Below are positions 43,525-54,278 of a stretch of 64,000 nt of DNA, one piece after another. The stretch is from Pseudo-nitzschia pungens (lineage: Eukaryota > Bacillariophyta > Bacillariophyceae > Bacillariales > Bacillariaceae). The notes under the pieces are model-generated. The model did not search any database and was not told the origin of the DNA. It saw only the letters and a list, made by a program, of their open reading frames with translations. Each line of letters opens with the position of its first letter. The stretch's first letter is position 1. The stretch lies in contig CM074766.1 of NCBI GenBank assembly GCA_037355855.1, forward strand, positions 3,348,001 through 3,412,000, written 5' to 3'. Both the position numbers and the translations under genes were made by a program.

Positions 43525-44296
43525 ACTTCGTACAAGTAATCGTACCGTAGTTTTTATGTCTACTACAGAGTTCCTATCAGCTGTCTCGGGGTTTCAGTAG
43601 AACTTAGTAGTCGGGGACGTAGAACCGGGGGACAGCTGAGAAGAATTTTGTAGTAAGTCTTAAAATAGAAAACCTTACTCAGCTCTCTTGAAAAAAAGTA
43701 TGAACTTGATTGATTAGTTTCTCATAAGTTCCCGTACTCTTACGGTACATCTTTTTAGAAACAAAATTCATCGCGTCCGTTGATCGTGAAAAATAAAGAT
43801 GACCAGTACGTAATTGACATGAAAGCAAGGTGCGTCAACAACAAAAAAAATTTAGAAGAATATTACGTAGTGCTTTGTAGTTGTGTCACATGTCACGTAT
43901 CATAAGGTATTTATGATGATTTTAACCGCACATTTTTGGATCGCGCTTTCTAATCTATGATGAGTCATAGAATAGTTTTCTAATCTATGCTCGATCATAA
44001 TTTACCGTAGATTTATTATGTCCAAAAATCAATCATGGATATCTTATCTCTGTTTTCAATATTGTATTTCGCTTTTTGATACTTCGTGCTTTTCTAATTT
44101 TGAGAATTAGATTCGAAAATATTCTTTTTGGGTTTAGCCAGCAGTGAATTCAGGAATTTGTACTGGTTCGTAGAGTGTTGATATCAATGAGTCAGTCATT
44201 CACGAAATGGAACCTTACCGTACAAGTACCGTAAGAGTTTGAGAATGAGAGGCCTGTTTTTATCCAGGTTATGAGCCAGAGGTCCCTCGAAGCAGC
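43525..44296. other. Intergenic, AT-rich
   Basis: No gene. It includes two imperfect copies of TTTTCTAATCTATG..GA..CAT near 43946-43995 and ACCTTACCGTACAAGTACCGT near 44213. Confidence 0.55.
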
Positions 44297-44390
44297 TGTA
44301 ACACGCTAAAATTAGAATAGAAATTGGTGGAGTGTTACCGGATAGAGGTATTTTAAAGATGAATGATTAAGGTTACTTCCTCTGTTCCGA
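44297..44390 (-). repeat. LTR fragment, reverse orientation
   Basis: TGTAACACGC, then GGATAGAGGTATTTTAAAGATGAA, is the complement of the last ~70-90 bp of the LTR family at 58863-59201. The rest of the LTR is missing; the MITE at 44394 begins a few bases further on, so the break is near that insertion. Confidence 0.7.
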
Positions 44391-44393
44391 AAT

Positions 44394-44954
44394 GAGTGAT
44401 TCCCGGAAGTACATATCGACATAATACATACTACGTAAAAGCAATCCCGGAATGACATAACACATACTACGTATAAAAATTGCGCCCAACGGAAAACCTA
44501 GATCTCCCTCAACGCACGAGGCCTATTTTGGAATTAGGAATCTTGGGAAAAGAAACAAAAATTCCCTTATCGACTATTTTTTGCCTCAAATAGAAGTTCA
44601 AGCTGAAGAAAACAGCAACAGCAGCAACAACAAGGGATAGTTTGTACCTGAGCAGAGCAAGACTTTCAGGTAAACCTACAGAGGTACGGTACATGAAATT
44701 TTGTTCGACGAAAAAGATCGCCAAAAGAAACGCATGTGTCACCACATGTTTGACATGCATTGACATGCGTTGAGTGACTGAAATTTTTGATTCTTAGATT
44801 CCATCTAGGTTTATGTCGAGTGGAAGTCAGACAGACAGCCCTTCCACTATATATGTGCTGAAAACCTAAATATATCTCCCTATGTTTTCAGGAACGTTCC
44901 CTTACATTTTCTAGGATACATAAGTAATGTGTTATGTAATTCCGGGAATCACTC
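44394..44954. mobile_element. MITE, 561 bp, TIR GAGTGATTCCCGGAA
   Basis: 15-bp inverted ends (GAGTGATTCCCGGAA at 44394, TTCCGGGAATCACTC ending at 44954) and an AAT duplication on both sides (44391-44393, 44955-44957). It shares the TIR start and the internal CGAGGCCTATTTTGGAATTAGGAATCTTG-type segment with the MITE at 14944-15343. No coding capacity. Confidence 0.9.
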
Positions 44955-44957
44955 AAT

Positions 44958-45788
44958 AACTGAACTATGACCGATATGTGTCTGCCGTACAACTAAGTAG
45001 AAAATGTCCCACAAAAATAAAAACTTTAAAATAAATTAACAGGAGTGCATTCACGATGGCTAATTTTGAATTTGATCAATCCGATTAACAATTTGATCAA
45101 TCCGATTTAATTTTTTGCAAAAACACACACAAAAAAACTCGATCAAAGATCAAATGCGCGACCGAAAAAAAACTGGCAAAAACTCCATTTTTAGTGTACG
45201 TTGGGTCCCTCCTAGACCCAAAAAATGCAAATGGGACACCCCACCCGGGCTAAAAAATAGGTCTCTTTGGAATCGAAGTGAAGGTACAAGAACTCTCTTC
45301 CTGTTTCTATCACCTATTGCTAGACAAAAATTTAGTGTCTCAGCTTTCCAAAGAACCTTCCCCGAGGTTCAAATGCCAGGTGGAAGCCTTTCAACTGGTG
45401 GAATCACATTTGCAGGGCGGGACAGTCCCTGTTCAAGTCCCAATGAAAGTTAGACCAATACCGCTGATATAAATAGTGTCTAACCAGGCATAAGGACGTA
45501 GTTGAGGAGAGTTTAACCCAAAAAGAACGAATTGAATTGGTTGAAAATTGATTGATAGACAAGCTTGTATGTGCTAGGTGGTCAGTTATTTTGGAACAGA
45601 GGAAGTAATAAATAATTGATGTAACATTAATTGTGAGAAGAGAATGGTTGAATAAGATAATCACGTTTACCAAAATGGATCACATTGAGTGACAGCATCT
45701 TTGCTTTTTGCAATATCTCCTTGTATACACCACCTCTGTTCAAAGTAAAGACATCATCTGTTAGCTAACACTCTACTCTACAACACTC
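44958..45788. other. Unassigned stretch before solo LTR
   Basis: A direct repeat AATTTGATCAATCCGATT occurs twice at about 45067-45110. The frames at 45115-45475 are open for 60-110 codons in two phases but show no recognisable domain; a decayed retroelement is possible. Confidence 0.4.
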
Positions 45789-46108
45789 TGTAACATGCTA
45801 GCGTACACTAGTAGGTTACAACTGAATAATTAACCGAATCCCATATGGGAATCGAATATAATATTCGATTCCGGATACATTTAATATGTGTTCTAACTAT
45901 TATGGTCGAGTCCCAGAATAGGATTTATGCCTAATCGTGGGAACCGACAATGAATCAACATTTATGGCAGAGCATGCCAAAATGTGGCTATGCTCGCGAC
46001 TTCAAATTTTATATGTCTCCATTCTCAATTCGCATAACAATATCTCGTAAAGTATCTAAACATTCACAATTTACATACTACTCCGAATTTCTACCTTAGA
46101 GTGTTACA
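45789..46108 (+). repeat. Solo LTR (320 bp) with CACTC target duplication
   Basis: TGTAACATGCTAGCG at the start, GTGTTACA at the end, and CACTC at 45784-45788 and 46109-46113. It has the same LTR family marks as 14455-14778 (TATGGTCGAGTCCCAGAA). Confidence 0.93.
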
Positions 46109-46294
46109 CACTCTATATTCACTTTTAAACAATCTTGCTTATTCTTCCCTTAGTAAGATCTCAAATACATAAAATGGGCCAAACATTGTGTGTCTTTGAG
46201 TGACAGTGCCATACCCCGGGTCTACTAGTGATTAGAATAGTAGTGATATGCAAATTGTGAGAGCTATTGATTAGTCTATTGCTCTTGCTTTCCA

Positions 46295-47873
46295 GGACCT
46301 TCCGGAACTGAAAATATTTCGCGCAGACTGCGCTATTTTAAGTCGACCTGGTCAATGCTCATCCCCCCTTTTGGAGCTCAATTTTAGGGGGATAAACTCG
46401 CACTTTTTTTCCGCACTTTTTTCGAGACCAAAAAGTGCAAGTTTTCACGGGACTAAAAAAAACGTTCTTTTTCAACTCGCATTAAATGCGAGTTTCGTTC
46501 AACGGACAGAAAAAGTGCGAGTTTTCTTCGCAAAAATTTTTTTTTGACGAGGGAGTCGATTTGTTAATAGAGGCAAAACGACGGAGTCGTTTTGTTAACT
46601 TATTAATAGAGGCGCAACAATGTAGTCGAGTCACGACGGAGTCGATTTGCTAATAGAGGCAAAACGACGGAGTCGAGGCGCAACGGCGGAGTCGATTTGT
46701 TAATAGAGGAGCAGCGACGAGGGAGTCGATTTGCTAAGAGAGGTTCTTAATTAAAATTATGCTTGCTGTCCCCCCCCCCCCCTGTATTATCGACGCGTTG
46801 CTGCTTGCTGCCCCCCCCCCCTGTATTATCGACGCGTTGCTGCTTGCTGTCCCCCCCCCCTGTATTATCGACGCGTTGCTGCTTGCTGTCCCCCCCCCCG
46901 TGTATTATCGACGCGTTGCTGCTGCTTGCTGCTTGCTGCTTGCTGTCCCCCCCCGTGTATTATCGACGCGTTGCTGCTGCTTGCTGCTTGCTGCTTGCTG
47001 TCCCCCCCCGTGTATTATCGACGCGTTGCTGCTGCTTGCTGCTTGCTGCTTGCTGTCCCCCCCCGTGTATTATCGACGCGTTGCTGCTGCTTGCTGCTTG
47101 CTGTCCCCCCCCGTGTATTATCGACGCGTTGCTGCTGCTTGCTGCTTGCTGTCCCCCCCCGTGTATTATCGACGCGTTGCTGCTGCTTGCTGCTTGCTGT
47201 CCCCCCCCGTGTATTATCGACGCGTTGCTGCTGCTTGCTGCTTGCTGTCCCCCCCCGTGTATTATCGACGCGTTGCTGCTTGCTGTCCCCCGTGTATTAT
47301 CGACGCGTTGCTGCTTGCTGCTGCTTGCTGTCCCCCCCCCCGTGTATTATCGACGCCTTGCTGCTGCTTGCTGCTTGCTGTCCCCCCCCTGTGTTGTCGA
47401 CGCAACGACGGAGTCGATTTGTTAATAGAGGCGCAACGATTTGCTAAGAGAGGCGCAACGACGCGGGAGTCGATTTTCTGAGAGAGGCAAAACGACGGAG
47501 TCGAAAACGATGAGTTTTTGGTTGAAATTTTTGTTGAAAACACTCATTTTCCAAAGAAAACTCGCATTTTTTAAAGAAAACTCGCATTTTTTAATGAAAA
47601 CTCGCATTTTTTATTGAAAACTCGCATTTTTCTGCTGAAAACTCGCATCTTTCTGCTGAAAACTCGCATTTATTGCTGTATATACGTGTTTTTTTTCTAG
47701 AGCAAAAATGCGAGTTTTTTTTTACCATAAAAATCCGCACTTTTTTCGATCCCAAAAAATGCGAGTTTCTTTGGGGGAGATAATAAATTTAAGGGGATAC
47801 CCTCAAAATGACTAACTGCAATAAAAAATCGCGCGGTCTGCGCATCGAAAACTATCTTTGTTCCGGAAGGTCC
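46295..47873. mobile_element. Element C: TIR element with C-rich minisatellite, 1.6 kb
   Basis: The ends are inverted: GGACCTTCCGGAACT at 46295 and GTTCCGGAAGGTCC ending at 47873, followed inward by GCGCAGACTGCGC-like sequence on both sides. The 15-bp end is close to that of element B (GGGCCCTCCGGAACT). Subterminal zones repeat AAAACTCGCATTTTT and its complement. The middle is a C-rich minisatellite flanked by ACGGAGTCGATTTGTTAATA repeats. No protein gene. The bases just outside form TTCC-A on the left and A-GGAA on the right. Confidence 0.85.
46759..47398. repeat. C-rich minisatellite inside element C
   Basis: About 14 units of CTGTCCCCCCCCGTGTATTA TCGACGCGTTGCTGCTGCTT-type sequence (40-60 bp), each with a run of 5-11 C and a variable number of GCTTGCT. 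All plus frames are open here only because of the repeat. The G-run on the other strand could form quadruplexes. Confidence 0.95.
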
Positions 47874-48028
47874 AGGAACATCATGGAAAAAAACTTTTCT
47901 GGAAAATTTCCATTTTCATGCGCATTGTGCTGTGCACGCGACTACTCTCAAAAAAATCTTAGGGCAATAACGGCTCTGTTGCTCAGCTCTGGCTTCGCAG
48001 CAGAACTGCTCCTCACCTACGCTTCTTT

Positions 48029-49459
48029 GTGGGACACAGTGCTTCCCTGGAGACTCTCTTTTCTGTCCAGTTGCTCCAGAGGCTCAGAGATCGTGACATG
48101 GACCTGAAGTTTGACCACATACAGGCCCCAGTTATTGTCACCTGTGGTTTTCTCCTTGGATCCTACATGCCGAGTTTTGATCTTGACCACTACAACGAAT
48201 TGCTTCAGACTCATCCCAGGTTTCAGGCCTGTCCTATTGCTGTTATCAGGAAGAATATCAGCCTGGACAACTCCAGAACTACTGATCCCCATCCGGTTCT
48301 GGCGGCTCATGTTTTATGTGATGCTACCAAGCACGCTCAAACTGTTAAGCTCCTCAAAGCCCAGTTCAATCGGTGCAAACCTTCCGACGTTGCCTCTCTC
48401 CCTGATGGTAAATTCTACAAGTTCATTGAGACAGCTACCAATCCTTCTGACAGACCCCTTCCCCCTTCCAAGCTCAAGACTGTTCGCCAAGCTAAGCACC
48501 GCCAAGCCAAATTTATTGAGAGCCATGAAACTGCTCCTGTTTTGGGGGTAGTTGACCTTGATCTTCCTGTTGACTTGGGCCAAGGGCTGGGTTTGAAGAC
48601 ACTGCGCAGTGTGCTTATGGGCATCAGAACCCGTGACAATTGGTCATGGCCTCTCTTTCTTTCTGTTGATACCAGTCCATACCGGGGCGAGATCCTTGCT
48701 TTGTACAACATCACTACCAAGGCTGAAGCCATGGCCATGTTGTCTTTCCTGCCTATTTTTCTGGAGGCTCAGTATGGTTCTTGTGTTAGACAATGGTTCT
48801 CTTCTGAGTGCTTGACTGAAATGGAGGCTTACCATTGGGATGCTGCTGCCAATTGTGTTGTGGAAACTGCACCTGCTGCAGATCCAATGCAGGATGACTC
48901 TCTTCCCTTTTTTGGTGATGGGGATGCCAGAAATTGGGAGCTTGTCGATGATGACTTGTCAGTTGACCTTGCCCCAGACCTCACTTTTGATCTAGATTTG
49001 CACTTTAACCTCCAAGCCCGTGCTGACAGTGGTGGTGGCGGCTTTGATGACTCCCAATCCATGGATACTTTAGCTACAGGCACTTCCAATCTCACTGCTG
49101 TCCAGGCTTCACCGCCTGCCGGTGCTGCTCCTCCTGGGGGTGATCCTCCCAATACTGCCATGGCTGGTACCTCCCCTGTTGCCTCTCCTGATGTCCCACC
49201 TGCAGTTCCTGATCCTCCCAATAATGCCATGGCTGGTGACTCCCCTGTGGCCTCTCCTGATGTCTCAACTGAAGTTCCTGCTGCCGGTGGTGGGGAAGAC
49301 GCAGCCTCTGCATTGAGGCTTGGAGTTGCTGCTATTGCATTCTCCTCCAGCCATGATGCTAGTGTCAGCGATTTGAGCCATGCCAATGTCTCCACCAAAT
49401 CCGCTCCGGCAACTCTTTCTTCCGTGCGACAGACTCGGTTTCCTTCTGATCATGGTTAG
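48029..49459 (+). CDS. LINE ORF1 protein, about 476 aa
   Basis: An open frame with no in-frame ATG at its left edge; it extends upstream of 48029, and a neighbouring frame (47884-48107) may be its shifted beginning, so the start is unknown. Residues 20-300 look globular (APVIVTCGFLLGSYMPSF, WPLFLSVDTSPYRGEILALY, FLEAQYGSCVRQWFSSE). Residues 300-476 are acidic, then Pro/Ala/Ser-rich with a short repeat (MAGTSPVASPDV, MAGDSPVASPDV). ORF1 proteins of LINEs bind RNA, but I see no RRM or zinc knuckle. Its stop overlaps the ORF2 start (ATGGTTAG), suggesting coupled translation. Confidence 0.7.
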   Translation: MGHSASLETLFSVQLLQRLRDRDMDLKFDHIQAPVIVTCGFLLGSYMPSFDLDHYNELLQTHPRFQACPIAVIRKNISLDNSRTTDPHPVLAAHVLCDATKHAQTVKLLKAQFNRCKPSDVASLPDGKFYKFIETATNPSDRPLPPSKLKTVRQAKHRQAKFIESHETAPVLGVVDLDLPVDLGQGLGLKTLRSVLMGIRTRDNWSWPLFLSVDTSPYRGEILALYNITTKAEAMAMLSFLPIFLEAQYGSCVRQWFSSECLTEMEAYHWDAAANCVVETAPAADPMQDDSLPFFGDGDARNWELVDDDLSVDLAPDLTFDLDLHFNLQARADSGGGGFDDSQSMDTLATGTSNLTAVQASPPAGAAPPGGDPPNTAMAGTSPVASPDVPPAVPDPPNNAMAGDSPVASPDVSTEVPAAGGGEDAASALRLGVAAIAFSSSHDASVSDLSHANVSTKSAPATLSSVRQTRFPSDHG

Positions 49460-52400
49460 GTTTTCTGGTATGAGGTTTGATGGGATGCCTTCCACACCAA
49501 ATCCCATCAATGCTTCCACTGTTTCTCCCTTTTCCCCCTCCGCCTCTTTCCCTGCTTCTCAATTTGTCCAATTAACTCTTCATGGAGACTCTCTTGCTGC
49601 TAAGGATTCTGATAGTTTTGGTCATCCTTTTCCTCAAGCTCCATCATCTAATTCCACCATCATCACCTTCCAAAACATTGGACCCCAGCGTAGAGCGGCT
49701 TTTATGTCCAGGTCCAAGCACAACTCCCGTCAATTTGTCAAGAGCAACGCCAGTGTGGCGCTTTTTGCTGAACATTGTTTGAATGAATCCAAACTCCTGC
49801 CCTGTGATCTTTTCAATCGGCGCATGAAGAATGTCTGTCCCTCAAGTTTTTCCTATCTTGCCAACAACAAGCATGAAGCTTCTGAATGCACATGGCTTCA
49901 GCCCGGAGGCACAGGTTTTTCCATTGACCAATTGTTCAGTTCCCACAAGGTTGCTCATGGGGCTGATCCTTCCGGTCTTGGAAGATGGTCCTTTGTCAAG
50001 TTTCAGGGCAGGGATGGCTACACTGTCACAATGTTTTCTGCCTACTGCCCAGTTGAAAATGATAGGGATCTTGGCTCCGTCTGGAATCAACAGTACCGCT
50101 ACCTTCAAGCAGCTGAAAATCTTTTCAGTCCCAATCCATGCCTTCTTTTTCACAGGGATTTGACTGCTGCCCTTCAGGCTTGCCTGGGGGCAGGTGACCA
50201 GATCATTCTTGGGATTGATCAAAATGCTGATGTTCGGTCTGATGGCTTGTCTTTTGAGCTCCAGGCTCTTGGTTTCAGAGAGGCCATTCTTACCCTTCAT
50301 AGTCAGTCTTCTCCTCCTGCCAACCACAACAGAAACACTACCAGAACGCCAATTGATGCCATTTGGGTCTCTGAGAATGTTGATGTTCTCAGGGCAGGGT
50401 ATTGTCCCTTTGGTGGTGCCCATGGTATGGAATCGGACCATCGCATGCTCTGGATTGAAGTCTGTAATGGCAGTATCATGGGAAAACATTTGCCACCTCC
50501 TGTGAGCATCTCTCATTCCAAACTCCAGTCCTCCCACCCTCATCTGCGCCAACGGTATTTCAGGCGTGTCAGGCACAGCTTTCTCAAGGCTGGAGTGTTC
50601 TCTCTCCAAGCTAAGCTGGAGCACCTACTGGCTCAGTTTCAGTCTGGGGATATTTCTGTGCGCGCTGATCTCATCAATACATACGAAGTACTCCATGAAA
50701 CCTCCACCTCTCTCAGGCTCTCTGTTGAACAAAACCTTTGCCACACTAGAGCTGGTTTGGTTCCATGGTCACCCCAGCTGCAAGTCTATCGTGATACAAT
50801 TGACTTTTGGAGGCGTGTTGTCAAGTTGAGACAGGGTGTGTCCACCAGTCATACTGTTTTGAAAAGGTTGGCCTGCAAGCTTTCTCTCTACAAAGGGGAA
50901 CACAGTGATCTTTCCAGTGCTCTCCTCCATCTGAAACAAGCTTACAGGCAATACCGGGCAGTGAAGAAATTGGCCCCCTCATGGAGAGACTCCTTCAATC
51001 AAGGCCTGGTGGATGCACTTCTTGCTGAAGGCAAGCCTCACAACCAGAGTGCTTCCCAGATCCGTGCCAGGATGCGCAGGGAACGGCTTCAACGAGAACT
51101 TGGCCTTGCTGCTCGGTCTATTCGGGGACGTGTCAACAAGTCAGCAGTCTTGCGAGCTATTGCAGTTGGCCATGATGGTGTTGAACAGGTCTTGGAGTCC
51201 CAGTCTACTATGGTTCCAGCTATGGCTGAATCCAATGTCAGGCGTCAACAGCAGTGTCTTGGCACTCCTTCCATGCATCCCTCCTTCATTCAAGATTTTG
51301 GATACCTAGGCACAGCCCATGCTTCTGCTCAAGTCCTTGATGGCACATACATTCCTCCTCCTGCCACTGACAAATACCTGTCTGAATTTCTATCTTGTCT
51401 CAAAGTCCCTGACTCTATCCTGAGTTTGCCCCCCTTTGACTATTCAGTGTGTCCAGCTGACAATGCTGCTGCCTGGAAACGCCAGAGGGAACGCACTGCC
51501 AGTGAACCTTCTTGTTTGAGCTTTGCACATCACAAGGCTTTTGCCCTTGATCCCCAGTTGAACAAGTTTGACACTCTCCTGAGATCCGTCCCATTGATTG
51601 GTGGCTTCTCTCCTTCTGCTTGGCAGGTCATCACTGATGTTGAGATCTTCAAGAAACCTGGTGAATATAGAGTGGATAAGATGAGGCTTATTCAGTTGAT
51701 GTCTCCTGAGTTCCAAATCAACAGCAAGATGATTGGCAGACGCATTCTTGCCTACGCTGAACTTGCCAATGCAGTGGCTGTTGATCAACATGGAAGCAGG
51801 AAACACCACAAGGCAATCAACACCTGCCTGAACAAGAAGCTCATATGTGATGTGTTGCGGCAGAAGCGCAGATCTGGTGCTGTTGCTATGAATGATGCCA
51901 AGGGCTGTTATGATAGAATCTCTCATCCCATTGCAGGTCTCACTCTTCAGAGCTTTGGGGTTCCTGCCCATGTGTGTGAGGTTCTCCTGTCTACTCTGCA
52001 ACATGCCAAGCACCACATCAAAACTGGTTTTGGTCGGTCAGGTCCTGTGTATGGTGATGAACCTGTTCCTCTCAGTGGTTGTGGCCAAGGTAACAGTATT
52101 GGTCCAACTCTTTGGGCTTTGGTGTCAACAATTGTCTTCCGCATGATGCAACAGGCTGGGCATGGTGTCCATCTTATCACTTCTTTGTCACTGCAACTGG
52201 TTTCTCTTGTGGGTTTTGCTTTTGTGGATGACACAGATTTGTTTTGTGCTGGCTTTGATTCCTCAACATCTGGTGAGGACTTGGCTGTTGACTTTCAGGA
52301 AGCTCTTGACAGATGGGCTGGTGGCATTATTGCCACTGGAGGTGCTATTGAACCTGCCAAATCTTTCTGTTATTTGATTGATTTCAAATGGAATGGATCC

Positions 52401-52781
52401 GGTTGGGACTATCGCTCAATTGCTGACATGCCTGGTGACTTCTCTGTTGCTGACAAGAATGGTAATCGAGCTACCCTGGATCGGTTTGAAGTTGACCATG
52501 CTGACAAGACCCTTGGGGTTTTTATCTCCATGGATGGCAATGAGGAAGCGCAGATTGCTCACATGCAGTCCCAGTCTCAGTCTTTTGGCTCTCAACTCAA
52601 GGCTTCCAAGTGTGAGAAGAGAGCCTCCCTCTACACCTTCAAGTATTCGTTCATGAAGTCTGTTGAATACCCCATGCCTGTCACGCAACTTGATGAGGCC
52701 ACCTGGACTAAGATTATTCACCCAGCTCTTGTTCCTGTGCTGAACAAAGCAGGGATGTCGCGGACATTTCCTAGACATGTA

Positions 52782-53091
52782 TGTAACATGCTAGCGTAGG
52801 CTAGTAGTGTTACGAATTAATAATTAACCGAATCCCACATGGGATTCAAAAATATATAAGGTATCCATGTACGGATATCTGGTATGTGTAAACAGGCATG
52901 CAGAAGAGAGCGATTATACGATTAAGGTTACATACGGAATATATGTTATATACAGGGATGGTTATTATATGAGAAGGTCGCGATGACCTCATCGCTCATT
53001 ATTTCCTCTCTCTAATTTCAATCCCATCTCGTAAAGTGAAATAACACACAATTATTCATACTACTCCAATTTTCTACTTTAGAGTGTTACA
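52782..53091 (+). repeat. 5' LTR of gypsy element (310 bp)
   Basis: TGTAACATGCTAGCGTAGG at the start, TTAGAGTGTTACA at the end. TATATAAG at about 52855 is a possible TATA box. It is followed by CAGTAATTACTG. Confidence 0.95.
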
Positions 53092-53103
53092 CAGTAATTA
53101 CTG
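53092..53103 (+). promoter_or_regulatory. Palindrome at the primer-binding position
   Basis: CAGTAATTACTG follows the 5' LTR directly. The same 12 bases stand at 59202-59213 and 63505-63516 after two other 5' LTRs. It does not begin with TGG as a normal tRNA 3'-end primer site would, so priming may use another mechanism. Confidence 0.7.
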
Positions 53104-53240
53104 TCCGCTTTTACGTAGGAACAGTAGTAGAATTCAGTACTGAACTCTCAAGAAAACCGAAACAACGAAAGCCTCAACAACAGAGGTAACTTGTATCTCC
53201 AACAAGAGCAACTCAGCTAACTCAACTAACTTCCTCAACC

Positions 53241-54278
53241 ATGTCAGGCATCTACAGAGAACCACCGGTCTCCTACAAGAGCTCTTTCGACAGCCACAAG
53301 CCAAAGCTAATTACGCTCTCGATCTACGACAATGCGGATCATTCCGATAGCGTCAAGATCCCTCTTTTCACAGATAAAGGAGGCCTGGAAGAATTACTCC
53401 ACAAGGAGGAAGCTTTTCTAAACGCAGTAGAAGATCTGGGGGTACAGGACTCAGCACTCATCCGCTACTTCGGACGCTGCCTATGCGTTAAAGCACAAAC
53501 CGAATGGAGAGCGCTAACGCGAAACACCAGACCGAATGGACAAAGACTATACGCCCTTACAAGACATGGCTTTGAGTCAGCCTTCGCAGCCTTCATCAAG
53601 CTCTACTGCAACGCCGAAGACGCCAGGGACATCATGCACATATATCTACGGAGTCCGGCATGCAAAAAGAAGGTGGAGTCTACCTGCAAAGACCACACAG
53701 ACCGCCTCATAACCCTCATGAAATATACAGCCAAGCTCCATGGGTATGTAGCCAATCTGGACCACCTCCAGCAAGTCACCATAATCCTGCACAGCTACCC
53801 AAACGCCTGGATAGAAGACTATGTACGCATCCACAAAGGAGTCACCCAGGACACTACATCGCAGTCCCTGGTCGACCACATGAGCAGTCTCGACCGGCTC
53901 AGCAAACAGAATAAGAACAACAAGAATACTGGAAGACGTTCCAACAATTCTAATAGTTCTAACAACAACAGGAAGCGCCCTGGAACCCACAAGAACAATC
54001 CCAAGGGCAAGAAGAAGTCCAACCCCTGTCGCATTCAAGGCCACAACCACGAGTGGTCCGAGTGCCCCAAGAACAGATACTCAAAGAATTACAAGGGAAC
54101 CGGCAACAAATCGACCACTGAGACCTTCCATACACAGACTCATGACCTTTCCGGCAGCAATGAGTCTTTCCAAGCCCACATCAATGCTGCTGTCGAAGCA
54201 GCAAGGGAATCGTATCATTCCGAACATGGAGGGCGCACAGAAAGGAGCATCGATGGTGAGCTAATTTGGCTCCCATGA
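53241..54278 (+). CDS. gag: Gypsy gag, 345 aa
   Basis: Structural protein of the particle that packages element RNA. It starts MSGIYREPPVSY, shared in form with the gags at 59517 and 63717 (MAGLYRDPPI.Y). Residues 1-215 are the capsid-like part (PLFTDKGGLEELLHKEEAF, RYFGRCL, HLQQVTIILHSYPNAWIEDY). Residues 220-260 are Asn/Lys-rich. The zinc knuckle is CRIQGHNHEWSEC (C-x4-H-x-H-x4-C), a variant of the usual CCHC. It ends GGRTERSIDGELIWLP and TGA, with pol continuing in the same frame. Confidence 0.93.
   Translation: MSGIYREPPVSYKSSFDSHKPKLITLSIYDNADHSDSVKIPLFTDKGGLEELLHKEEAFLNAVEDLGVQDSALIRYFGRCLCVKAQTEWRALTRNTRPNGQRLYALTRHGFESAFAAFIKLYCNAEDARDIMHIYLRSPACKKKVESTCKDHTDRLITLMKYTAKLHGYVANLDHLQQVTIILHSYPNAWIEDYVRIHKGVTQDTTSQSLVDHMSSLDRLSKQNKNNKNTGRRSNNSNSSNNNRKRPGTHKNNPKGKKKSNPCRIQGHNHEWSECPKNRYSKNYKGTGNKSTTETFHTQTHDLSGSNESFQAHINAAVEAARESYHSEHGGRTERSIDGELIWLP

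Noticed and set aside
46759..47481. Long plus-strand frames in three phases
   Set aside because: They are made by the C-rich minisatellite of element C; Leu/Cys/Pro repeats with no domain.
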